From NCBI GenBank assembly GCA_029859485.1, contig JAOUDB010000165.1, positions 1 through 6,189 on the forward strand: a stretch of DNA of 6,189 nucleotides, read 5' to 3'. This document shows positions 1-5,661 of the stretch, piece by piece; position 1 is the stretch's first letter; each line of letters begins with the position of its first letter. The stretch is from Desulfuromonadales bacterium (lineage in GTDB: Bacteria > Desulfobacterota > Desulfuromonadia > Desulfuromonadales > BM103). Position numbers and translations under genes: made by a program. Under the pieces are notes generated by a model that was given only the letters and a program-made list of their open reading frames with translations, had not been told where the DNA came from and searched no databases.

Positions 1-1
1 C

Positions 2-1219
2 TATGCTGTGGCACAGGCCTTGATCAGTCGGATAATCGTTAATTTTGTTGAAGAACCGGAAACTATGATGTCGGACCTGCGCGAGATCGGGCCGACTTTT
101 GTGCTCCTCGCGCCTCGTGTATGGGAATCGGTCGCCGCCGATGTTAAGGCAAAGATGATGGATGCGACCAGGTTCAAACAAGCTATGTACCGTTTCGCCA
201 TGAAACTTGCCGACAAGGCGTCTGCCAAGGGGCATGGCAATAAATCAAAGTTGGCTTACTGGCTGCTGTTCAGGCCTTTGAAGGATCGACTCGGATTTAC
301 CTATTTGCGCTCTGCCGCAACCGGCGGCGCCGCCCTCGGCCCGGACACCTTCAAATTCTTTCTGTCTATGGGGGTGCCGCTACGTCAGCTCTACGGTCAG
401 ACCGAACTGGCCGGTGCCTATACCATCCACGAAGCCAATGATGTCGATTTTGATAGTGTCGGTATCCCGTTTCGCAATGCCCAGGTGCGCATCGACAACC
501 CTGACCATAACGGTGTCGGAGAAGTGGTGGCCAAGACCTGCGGCATGTTCCTCGGCTACTACAAGAATCAGGCAGACACCGATGCCGCCCTCGATGATGG
601 CTGGATGCACACCGGTGATGCCGGCTACTTCAAGAAAGAGAACAATCATCTAGTGGTTATCGACCGTATCAGTGATCTGTCTGAGACGTCGAATGGCGAC
701 AAATTCTCACCCCAGTTCATCGAGAACAAGCTCAAGTTCTCGCCTTTCATAGCCGAAGCAGTTGTTCAGGGTGACGGACGTTCTTACCTGTCGGCGATCA
801 TCTGCATCCGCTTCGAGATCGTTGCCAAGTGGGCCGAGCAGCGTAACATCGCTTTCACCAACTACATCAATCTCTCTGCTCAGGAGAGGGTCTACGAAAT
901 GGTGAGGAAAGAAGTGGAAACGGTCAATGAAACCCTGCCTGACGCGCAGAAGATTCGCAAATTTCTCCTGCTTTACAAACAGCTTGATGCTGACGATGGC
1001 GAATTGACCAGGACCAGGAAGGTTCGTCGTGGCGTCATCAAGGAAAAATATGCCGAAATCATCGACACCATCTATTCCGATCGGGATGTTGTGCATATCG
1101 ATACGGTGATTACTTTTCAGGATGGCAATAAATCACGTGTCCAGACCGATGTCCGGATTGTGGACCTGATGGATTTAAATGACCTTGCCGTAAAAGTCCC
1201 TGTGAAAAAAGCTTCGTAA
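2..1219 (+). CDS. AMP-dependent acyl-CoA synthetase (long-chain type), 5'-truncated by the window edge
   Basis: Adenylate-forming enzyme that would activate a carboxylic acid to its acyl-CoA with ATP and CoA, in the cytoplasm or at the inner membrane face. The frame is open to the left edge. It could begin at a GTG at position 8, but the residues before and after that codon (YAVAQALI, then PETMMSDLREIGPT and PRVWE) read as the middle of the domain, so the true start and the P-loop motif lie upstream. The 405 residues seen compare with about 600-650 for the family. Visible motifs are YGQTE (392-406), GWMHTGD with TGD at 611-619, IDR at 659-667 followed by GDKFSPQFIENK, and the C-terminal ELTRTRKVRR whose lysine at 1019-1021 matches the catalytic A10 lysine. 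A tail of roughly 60 residues follows that lysine. The stop lies 20 bp before the LivH gene, so the two are probably co-transcribed. The substrate cannot be told; fatty or aromatic acids are both possible. Confidence 0.9.
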   Translation, partial: YAVAQALISRIIVNFVEEPETMMSDLREIGPTFVLLAPRVWESVAADVKAKMMDATRFKQAMYRFAMKLADKASAKGHGNKSKLAYWLLFRPLKDRLGFTYLRSAATGGAALGPDTFKFFLSMGVPLRQLYGQTELAGAYTIHEANDVDFDSVGIPFRNAQVRIDNPDHNGVGEVVAKTCGMFLGYYKNQADTDAALDDGWMHTGDAGYFKKENNHLVVIDRISDLSETSNGDKFSPQFIENKLKFSPFIAEAVVQGDGRSYLSAIICIRFEIVAKWAEQRNIAFTNYINLSAQERVYEMVRKEVETVNETLPDAQKIRKFLLLYKQLDADDGELTRTRKVRRGVIKEKYAEIIDTIYSDRDVVHIDTVITFQDGNKSRVQTDVRIVDLMDLNDLAVKVPVKKAS

Positions 1220-1239
1220 CCGGTGACGGGAGAATAACT

Positions 1240-2133
1240 ATGAATTTTGAATTGTTGACTCAGATGATTGTCAACGGGCTGATTGTCGGGACCCTTTATG
1301 GGGTCGTGGCCATGTGCTTTGTGCTGATCTACAAATCGACCCGGGTGGTTAACTTTGCCCAGGGAGAGTTTCTGCTCATCGGTGCCTGGACTTGCTGGGC
1401 CATGCTAGTCAAGTTCGAGCTGCCATTTTATGTGGGTTTCCCGCTGACTCTGGTTTTCATGATGGTCTTCGGCGTGGTTCTGCAGGTCTTGGTGCTGCGG
1501 CCGATGATCGGTGAGCCGATTATTTCCGTAATCATGGTCACCATCGGCTTGTCGATGTTCTTTCAGGCACTGGTCTCCTGGATCTTCGGTGGTTACACCA
1601 AGGCCTTCCCCCAGGTCTTCGATACCGCGTCGGTGAACATTGGCGGTTTGCAGGTTGAAACGGCTTACATCATGAGCGTGATTGTTTCAGTGGTGATCAT
1701 GATCGGCTTTTACTTCTTCTTCAAGTATTCCCGCATGGGACTGGCGATGCGTGCCACGGCCTTCGATCAGCAAATCGCGCAAAGTCTCGGTATCTCGGTC
1801 AAGCATGTCTTCGCCGCCGCCTGGGCAATCTCTGCCGTGGTCTCGGCTCTGGCCGGGGTGGTTATCGGCATGGTCAACGGAGTGTCTTCGGCGCTCTCCT
1901 TCATCGGTATCAAGGTCTTCCCGGTTGTCATTCTCGGTGGCCTCGATTCGATTGTCGGTGCGATCGTCGGTGGCCTGCTGATCGGGGTGCTCGAGAACCT
2001 CGCTGAATTTTGTGACAGCCAGTGGCTGCAGCTTGGCAACATGTACAATATTGCGCCTTTCTATGCCCTGGTCATCATTCTCATGATCAAGCCCTACGGC
2101 TTGTTCGGCACCAAAGATATTGAGAGGATTTAA
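1240..2133 (+). CDS. livH: Branched-chain amino acid-type ABC transporter permease, LivH family
   Basis: Integral inner-membrane permease, one half of the translocation channel of a Liv-type importer, expected to pair with the LivM protein encoded next. The 297 residues match the usual family length. Hydrophobic segments lie near residues 8-31, 62-87, 93-115, 143-162, 190-214, 226-252 and 270-285. Family landmarks are KSTRVVNFAQGE (32-43) after the first membrane helix, the cytoplasmic loop GLAMRATAFDQQIAQSLGI (167-185) that contacts the ATPase, and VVILGGLDSIVGAIVGG (229-245). The ATG is preceded by GGGAGA at 1228-1233, six bases upstream. The gene is 20 bp after the acyl-CoA synthetase and 3 bp before livM, which indicates one operon. 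The family call is secure. The transported compound is not established by this sequence and need not be an amino acid. Confidence 0.95.
   Translation: MNFELLTQMIVNGLIVGTLYGVVAMCFVLIYKSTRVVNFAQGEFLLIGAWTCWAMLVKFELPFYVGFPLTLVFMMVFGVVLQVLVLRPMIGEPIISVIMVTIGLSMFFQALVSWIFGGYTKAFPQVFDTASVNIGGLQVETAYIMSVIVSVVIMIGFYFFFKYSRMGLAMRATAFDQQIAQSLGISVKHVFAAAWAISAVVSALAGVVIGMVNGVSSALSFIGIKVFPVVILGGLDSIVGAIVGGLLIGVLENLAEFCDSQWLQLGNMYNIAPFYALVIILMIKPYGLFGTKDIERI
2122..2127 (+). promoter_or_regulatory. Ribosome binding site of livM
   Basis: GAGAGG lies nine bases before the ATG at 2137 and overlaps the last codons of livH. It favours 2137 over the in-frame ATG at 2158, which has only pyrimidine-rich sequence before it. 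Confidence 0.6.
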
Positions 2134-2136
2134 AAG

Positions 2137-3201
2137 ATGGCTTCTGCTCATTCTCGCATGCGCTGCGGAGAATTCCGCACCACCTACCAGGCGGACATGA
2201 CCATCTTCCCAACCCCGCTGGCGCGACGGGTCGCGTTCATTTCCGTGGGGGGTCTGCTTCTGGCGCCACTCTTCCTGGACGCCTACTACCTGAACCTTCT
2301 GATTCAAATCGGCTACTATGGCATTGCTGCCCTTGGTTTGAATATTGTCGTTGGCTTTACAGGCCAAATTTCCCTAGGCCATGCTGCGTTTTTTGGTCTG
2401 GGCGCCTTTGCCTCGGCGTGGATTAACAACAACTTTGGCATTCCGGTGTTTTTCGCTGTCCCGTTGGCCGGGCTTTTGACTATGGCTGTCGGTCTTATGG
2501 TCGGTATCCCGGCCGGCCGCATCAAGGGACTCTACCTGGCTATCGCCACCCTTGCTTCGCAATATATCCTCGAAGACTTCTTCGCCCGCGCGGAGTGGTT
2601 CACCGGCGGTTCCGCCGGCGCCATGGCCAACCCCTTCTCGGTTTTCGGCTATGACATGAACAGCGACAAGTCGTTCTTCTTCGTCGTGCTCTTCTACGTG
2701 GTCGTCATGTACCTTGCTGGGGCCAACCTGATGCGCAGCCGCGACGGGCGCGCCTTCGTCGCGGTGCGCGACCACTACCTGTCGGCCGAGATCATGGGTA
2801 TCAACCTGAATAAGTACCGGATTCTGTCGTTTGGCATTTCTTCTTTTTATGCCGGGATCGGTGGTGCGCTGTTCGGTCATTACCTGGGCTTTGTCTCTGC
2901 CGAAGGATTCACCCTGCTGCTCTCCATCCAGTTCCTGGGCATGGTGATTATTGGTGGGCTGGGATCGGTCATGGGGTCCATGTTGGGGACAATTTTCATG
3001 GTCCTGTTGCCGGAAGTGATGGAGTTCGGCGTCCACCTGGTCGGCAGCAACAGTACCGCCCTGACCCAGGCGCTGGCCTATATCAAGGAAATGGCGATTG
3101 GCTTGGCCATCATCCTGTTCCTGATTTTTGAACCGGATGGCCTCGCTCACCGGTGGCGAATGATTAAGAACTACTGGAAGCTTTACCCGTTTTCATATTA
3201 A
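2137..3201 (+). CDS. livM: Branched-chain amino acid-type ABC transporter permease, LivM family
   Basis: Second permease subunit of the importer, in the inner membrane. The 354 residues begin with a hydrophilic stretch of about 30 residues (including CGEFRTTYQADM, 10-21). Hydrophobic segments follow near 32-48, 54-75, 84-95, 104-125, 178-195, 230-250, 262-291 and 316-331. The family signature GFTGQISLGHAAFFGLGA (73-90) is intact. The loop with AVRDHYLSAEIMGIN (209-223) matches the ATPase-coupling loop, and GMVIIGGLGSVMGSMLG (268-284) is the late conserved segment. The ATG at 2137 has GAGAGG nine bases upstream, inside the end of livH; an ATG at 2158 is possible but has no clear ribosome binding site. 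The gene starts 3 bp after the livH stop, so the two are probably translationally coupled. A hairpin follows the stop. Confidence 0.95.
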   Translation: MASAHSRMRCGEFRTTYQADMTIFPTPLARRVAFISVGGLLLAPLFLDAYYLNLLIQIGYYGIAALGLNIVVGFTGQISLGHAAFFGLGAFASAWINNNFGIPVFFAVPLAGLLTMAVGLMVGIPAGRIKGLYLAIATLASQYILEDFFARAEWFTGGSAGAMANPFSVFGYDMNSDKSFFFVVLFYVVVMYLAGANLMRSRDGRAFVAVRDHYLSAEIMGINLNKYRILSFGISSFYAGIGGALFGHYLGFVSAEGFTLLLSIQFLGMVIIGGLGSVMGSMLGTIFMVLLPEVMEFGVHLVGSNSTALTQALAYIKEMAIGLAIILFLIFEPDGLAHRWRMIKNYWKLYPFSY

Positions 3202-3211
3202 ACCGAAATTG

Positions 3212-3233
3212 CCCCGGACAAGGGAGTCCGGGG
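3212..3233 (+). terminator. Stem-loop after livM (possible weak terminator or mRNA-processing hairpin)
   Basis: CCCCGGAC (3212-3219) pairs perfectly with GTCCGGGG (3226-3233) around a six-base loop AAGGGA. The only T run (TTTTT, 3241-3245) begins eight bases after the stem, which is late for a canonical intrinsic terminator. It may therefore be a partial terminator or a 3'-end stabiliser separating the permease genes from the binding-protein gene. Because it sits within a same-strand gene block, complete termination would need a new promoter before 3311, and I see none. Confidence 0.55.
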
Positions 3234-3250
3234 TTGCGGATTTTTCAACC

Positions 3251-3266
3251 GGGGAGCCGTCTCCCC
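3251..3266 (+). other. Second small hairpin in the livM to binding-protein spacer
   Basis: GGGGAG (3251-3256) pairs with CTCCCC (3261-3266) across a four-base loop CCGT. It stands 17 bases after the first hairpin and ends 29 bases before the ribosome binding site of the binding-protein gene. It could act as a 5' stabiliser for a processed binding-protein mRNA. This role is inference; the pairing is seen directly. Confidence 0.45.
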
Positions 3267-3295
3267 AGTAGCCTGGCAAATATCTCAACGATGAG

Positions 3296-3302
3296 AAGGA
3301 GG
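3296..3302 (+). promoter_or_regulatory. Strong ribosome binding site of the substrate-binding protein gene
   Basis: AAGGAGG is a near-perfect Shine-Dalgarno sequence, eight bases before the ATG at 3311. It is the strongest such site in the window, in keeping with a periplasmic binding protein that must exceed its membrane partners in amount. Confidence 0.8.
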
Positions 3303-3310
3303 AAAACGTC

Positions 3311-4558
3311 ATGCGCAAAACGTTACTCTGTGGCACTGCTCTACTGGCAATGTTTGGTTTTTCTACCATGGCAACAGCTGCCGACACGATTCCGGTCGGT
3401 CACCTGGCCTGCTACACTGGGCCGACTTCGGATGTTGGCGTCCCCTATGGCAATGGCGTCGCCGACGCCATGAATTACATCAACGCGAATGGCGGGATCA
3501 ACGGCAAGAAGTTAGAGTACGAGACCGTTGACTACTCTTACAAGGCCCCGCAAGCTATCGCCACCTACAAGAAATGGCTTTCGGGTATCAAGCCCGTGGC
3601 GATCCAGGGTTGGGGGACTGCGGACACCGAAGCTCTGGTACAGTTCATTGCCAAGGATGAAATTCCTTACTATTCGGCCTCCTACTCCGGTCACCTCACC
3701 GACCCGACCGGCAAGTCGCCCAAGACCAAGTCACCGGCACCCTACAACTTCTTCTACGGCCCCTCCTATTCAGACACCTGCCGTGGCCTGGTGCAGTGGG
3801 CGGCCGACGACTGGGCGGCAAAGGGCGGCAAAGGTGTGCCGAAGTTCATCCACATGGGTGCCAACCACCCCTATCCGAACTCCCCCAAAGAAGCCTGTGC
3901 CGAATATGCCAAGGAACTTGGCTTCGAAGTTCTTAACCCGATCGTTTACGATCTCAAGCCCGGCGATGCCAAGGCTCAGTGTCTGACTCTAAAGGATTCC
4001 GGTGCCAACTATGCCTATATGGGCAATACAGCCGGTTCCAACATCTCCCTGCTCAACTCCTGCGGTACCGTAGGGGCCAAGCCGCAGTTCATGGCGAATG
4101 TCTGGGGCTGGGATGAGAACTCCATCAAAGCTGCCCAGGAATCCGGTGATGGCGTTGCAGTACCTCTCGGTTCCCCATCCTGGAAATCTGATGCTCCCGG
4201 CATGGCCACGGTTCGTGCTATTTCCAAGACATCTGATCCAAGCGGTGAAACCTACCGCAACCTGCACTACATGCGCGGCGTATGCGCCGTCTTCTTCATG
4301 AAGGACGCCATGGCCGTCGCCGACAAGATGGACGGCGGCATCACTGGGCCGAATATCAAAAAGGGCATGGAGCAGATGAAGGATCATGTCCCCGCCGGTC
4401 TGGAAGGGGTCTGCAAGCCTTCGACCTGGACCAGCGAAGATCACCGTGGTACGACCGAGGTTTCGGTCTACACCACTACCTACAACGGCGGTGATTTTAA
4501 GTTTAATCAGCAATCAACGGTAGTCGTGCCGCGTCGCGACGATTGGCTCGGTTGGTAA
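3311..4558 (+). CDS. Periplasmic substrate-binding protein of the Liv/HAAT type (Peripla_BP_6-like)
   Basis: Soluble periplasmic receptor that captures the ligand and delivers it to the LivH/LivM channel. The 415 residues start with a Sec signal peptide: basic RK at 2-3, a hydrophobic core at about 5-18, and an ATA-A or TAA-D cleavage site near residues 23-24. The cysteine at residue 7 is too early for a lipobox, so this is probably not a lipoprotein. The mature part opens with IPVGHLACYTGPTSDVG and continues with GVADAMNYINANGGINGKK (49-67), the classic first-lobe pattern of type I periplasmic binding proteins, then AIQGWGTADTEAL (97-109) and PYYSASYSG (119-127) around the expected ligand cleft. 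Seven cysteines (34, 157, 196, 224, 251, 325, 368) are present in the mature chain. It lies between livM and livF. Sequence alone does not fix the ligand; the neighbouring CoA ligases suggest a carboxylate, possibly aromatic, instead of a branched-chain amino acid. Confidence 0.92.
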   Translation: MRKTLLCGTALLAMFGFSTMATAADTIPVGHLACYTGPTSDVGVPYGNGVADAMNYINANGGINGKKLEYETVDYSYKAPQAIATYKKWLSGIKPVAIQGWGTADTEALVQFIAKDEIPYYSASYSGHLTDPTGKSPKTKSPAPYNFFYGPSYSDTCRGLVQWAADDWAAKGGKGVPKFIHMGANHPYPNSPKEACAEYAKELGFEVLNPIVYDLKPGDAKAQCLTLKDSGANYAYMGNTAGSNISLLNSCGTVGAKPQFMANVWGWDENSIKAAQESGDGVAVPLGSPSWKSDAPGMATVRAISKTSDPSGETYRNLHYMRGVCAVFFMKDAMAVADKMDGGITGPNIKKGMEQMKDHVPAGLEGVCKPSTWTSEDHRGTTEVSVYTTTYNGGDFKFNQQSTVVVPRRDDWLGW

Positions 4559-4566
4559 GATGAATG

Positions 4567-4598
4567 ATGGAGGGGCGGTGGCCTTGCCGTCCCTCCAT
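4567..4598 (+). terminator. 13-bp stem-loop immediately after the binding-protein gene
   Basis: Bases 4567-4579 (ATGGAGGGGCGGT) pair with 4586-4598 (GCCGTCCCTCCAT), including two G-T wobbles, around the six-base loop GGCCTT. It starts nine bases after the TAA at 4556-4558. Only three T residues run on from the stem (4598-4600), so it is a poor intrinsic terminator by itself. It is well placed to block 3' exonucleases and stabilise the binding-protein mRNA, or to lower read-through into livF. Confidence 0.65.
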
Positions 4599-4600
4599 TT

Positions 4601-4674
4601 CAACCTGTTTGAAGTCCCAGGTTGTCAGTCTGGCCCGGAACTGTCGGACTGACAACCTGGAATTTGAAGCCCAG
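4601..4674 (+). repeat. Imperfect direct repeat flanking the inverted repeat before livF
   Basis: CAACCTGTTTGAAGTCCCAG at 4601-4620 recurs at 4653-4674 with GAA-type bases inserted after CAACCTG and one T missing before CCCAG. The start-to-start distance is 52 bp. Both copies contain CAACCTG, and both can pair with CAGGTTG at 4618-4624, so the repeat creates two alternative hairpins. It may come from a local duplication. Confidence 0.55.
4617..4660 (+). repeat. Perfect 14-bp inverted repeat upstream of livF
   Basis: CCAGGTTGTCAGTC (4617-4630) is the exact reverse complement of GACTGACAACCTGG (4647-4660). The stem can extend inward by four more pairs, two of them wobble, leaving an eight-base loop (4635-4642). 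AATTTG follows, so the T tract is weak. The element ends 16 bases before the livF Shine-Dalgarno sequence (starting at 4677). It could be a second transcript-stabilising or attenuating hairpin, or a palindromic protein-binding site; the sequence does not decide between these. Confidence 0.7.
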
Positions 4675-4676
4675 AG

Positions 4677-4684
4677 AAGAGGAG
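4677..4684 (+). promoter_or_regulatory. Ribosome binding site that sets the livF start
   Basis: AAGAGGAG lies eight bases before the ATG at 4693. The frame is open further upstream to an ATG at 4564, but that extension runs through the two hairpins and encodes 43 residues with no ATPase similarity. This site therefore supports 4693 as the real start. Confidence 0.75.
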
Positions 4685-4692
4685 CCAAGACA

Positions 4693-5514
4693 ATGGGTGA
4701 AGCGGTAAAGAAGACCGAGACCAAGGAATCGATCCTGTCGATTAATAACATCGAGGTCGTTTATGACGAAGTTATCTTGGTGTTGCGCGGAATCAGCCTG
4801 GAAGTGCCCAAGGGCGAGATCGTTACCCTGCTCGGGCCGAACGGTGCTGGAAAATCGACGACTCTCAAGGCCGTGTCCGGCCTACTCAAAACCGAAGACG
4901 GCGAGGTGACTAAGGGCTCCATCACGTTCAAGGGGGAATCGATCAGCAACCGCGACCCGGACGATATCGTTCGCCGGGGCATCTTCCAGGTTATGGAAGG
5001 GCGCCGTATCGTCGAGGACATGACCGTTATCGAGAATCTTCGCCTGGGCGCCTACACCCGCCGCGACCGGTTTATCAAGGACGATATCGACAAGGTCTTT
5101 CACTATTTCCCGCGGCTCAGGGAGCGGACCGGTATGGCCGGCTATCTTTCCGGCGGCGAGCAACAGATGTTGGCTATCGGCCGCGCGGTCATGGCCCGTC
5201 CGGAAATGATCCTGCTCGATGAACCTTCCATGGGGCTTTCGCCACTTTTGGTCAAAGAGGTTTTTGGTATTATACGCAACATCAACCAGGAACAGGGGAT
5301 CACCATGCTGCTGGTTGAACAGAATGCCAACATGGCCTTGCGCTGCGCCTCGTACGCCTATGTCATGGAATCCGGCAAAATCGCTCTCGACGGCACCGGC
5401 GAGGAGTTGCTCAATAACGAGGACATGAAAGAGTTCTACCTCTCCGGCGGTGACAAAGATCGCAAGTCATTCAAGAACCTCAAGTCGTATAAACGCCGCA
5501 AGCGTTGGATGTAA
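4693..5514 (+). CDS. livF: Branched-chain amino acid-type ABC transporter ATPase, LivF family
   Basis: Cytoplasmic ATPase that powers the importer, normally as a heterodimer with LivG. With the start at 4693 it has 273 residues. Motifs in order are Walker A GPNGAGKST (48-56), a Q-loop region with Q99 in FQVMEGRR, signature LSGGEQQ (152-158), Walker B MILLDEP (172-178, with D176 and E177) and D-loop SMGLSP (179-184). The usual switch histidine is replaced by Q210 in LLVEQNAN, which is normal for LivF (E. coli LivF has the same VEQNAN). EGRR and VEQNAN separate it from LivG. The core ends near YLSGG (249-253). A basic tail of about 20 residues follows, ending in YKRRKRWM; the roughly 235-residue E. 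coli protein lacks it. A 134-bp spacer with strong secondary structure separates it from the binding-protein gene. No clear intrinsic terminator follows, so read-through to the next gene is possible. Confidence 0.95.
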   Translation: MGEAVKKTETKESILSINNIEVVYDEVILVLRGISLEVPKGEIVTLLGPNGAGKSTTLKAVSGLLKTEDGEVTKGSITFKGESISNRDPDDIVRRGIFQVMEGRRIVEDMTVIENLRLGAYTRRDRFIKDDIDKVFHYFPRLRERTGMAGYLSGGEQQMLAIGRAVMARPEMILLDEPSMGLSPLLVKEVFGIIRNINQEQGITMLLVEQNANMALRCASYAYVMESGKIALDGTGEELLNNEDMKEFYLSGGDKDRKSFKNLKSYKRRKRWM

Positions 5515-5574
5515 AGGTCGTTCCGCTAAAGGCCGACTGGGGCGTTATGTATGTTTTTCGGGTTTTATCGACCG

Positions 5575-5595
5575 CCTCAATTAAGATCCTCAATT
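5575..5595 (+). repeat. Short direct repeat in the livF to PaaK-like spacer
   Basis: CCTCAATT occurs at 5575-5582 and again at 5588-5595, with a period of 13 bp. It adjoins the possible FNR-like box. Two short copies are easily found by chance, so no function is claimed. Confidence 0.3.
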
Positions 5596-5607
5596 CATTT
5601 AGATCAA
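5594..5607 (+). promoter_or_regulatory. Possible FNR/CRP-family operator upstream of the PaaK-like gene
   Basis: TTCATTTAGATCAA matches the FNR consensus TTGAT-N4-ATCAA at nine of the ten specified bases. It lies in the AT-richer spacer between livF and the PaaK-like gene, centred about 61 bp before the ATG. No convincing -35/-10 pair was found at the right distance, so this is a weak candidate that could be chance. Confidence 0.2.
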
Positions 5608-5661
5608 AGCGATGCTTTTTAAACATCACAAGTTCAGACATTCTATTAGATCGGATAAGCT

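Noticed and set aside
8..240. GTG at position 8 as the true start of the acyl-CoA synthetase
   Set aside because: The frame is open to the window edge, and the first residues match the interior of the domain, so the gene is simply truncated.
1687..2367. Long minus-strand open frame (226 residues) opposite livH and the start of livM
   Set aside because: The product is highly charged, low-complexity and without domain features. It is the antisense shadow of hydrophobic membrane-protein codons and has no plausible ribosome binding site or gene context.
2374..3150. Long minus-strand open frame (258 residues) opposite livM
   Set aside because: It is rich in H, D, Q and R, as expected for the complement of transmembrane codons. 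livM on the plus strand is clearly the real gene.
3274..3288. Sigma-54-like promoter (TGGCAAATATCTCAA) before the binding-protein gene
   Set aside because: The GG element is present but the GC element at the required spacing is missing.
3989..4513. Minus-strand open frame (174 residues) opposite the binding-protein gene
   Set aside because: No recognisable domain, and it lies fully inside a well-supported plus-strand gene.
4564..4692. N-terminal extension of livF to the ATG at 4564
   Set aside because: The extra 43 residues do not resemble an ATPase N-terminus, cross both intercistronic hairpins and lack a Shine-Dalgarno site, whereas 4693 has AAGAGGAG at ideal spacing.
5340..5350. Loss of the H-loop histidine in LivF as a sign of inactivation
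   Set aside because: The glutamine in VEQNAN (residue 210) is the normal state in LivF proteins, including that of E. coli.
5513..5537. Hairpin directly after livF as a terminator
   Set aside because: Only a four-base pairing (GTCG with CGAC) with a 13-base loop and no following T run could be found.
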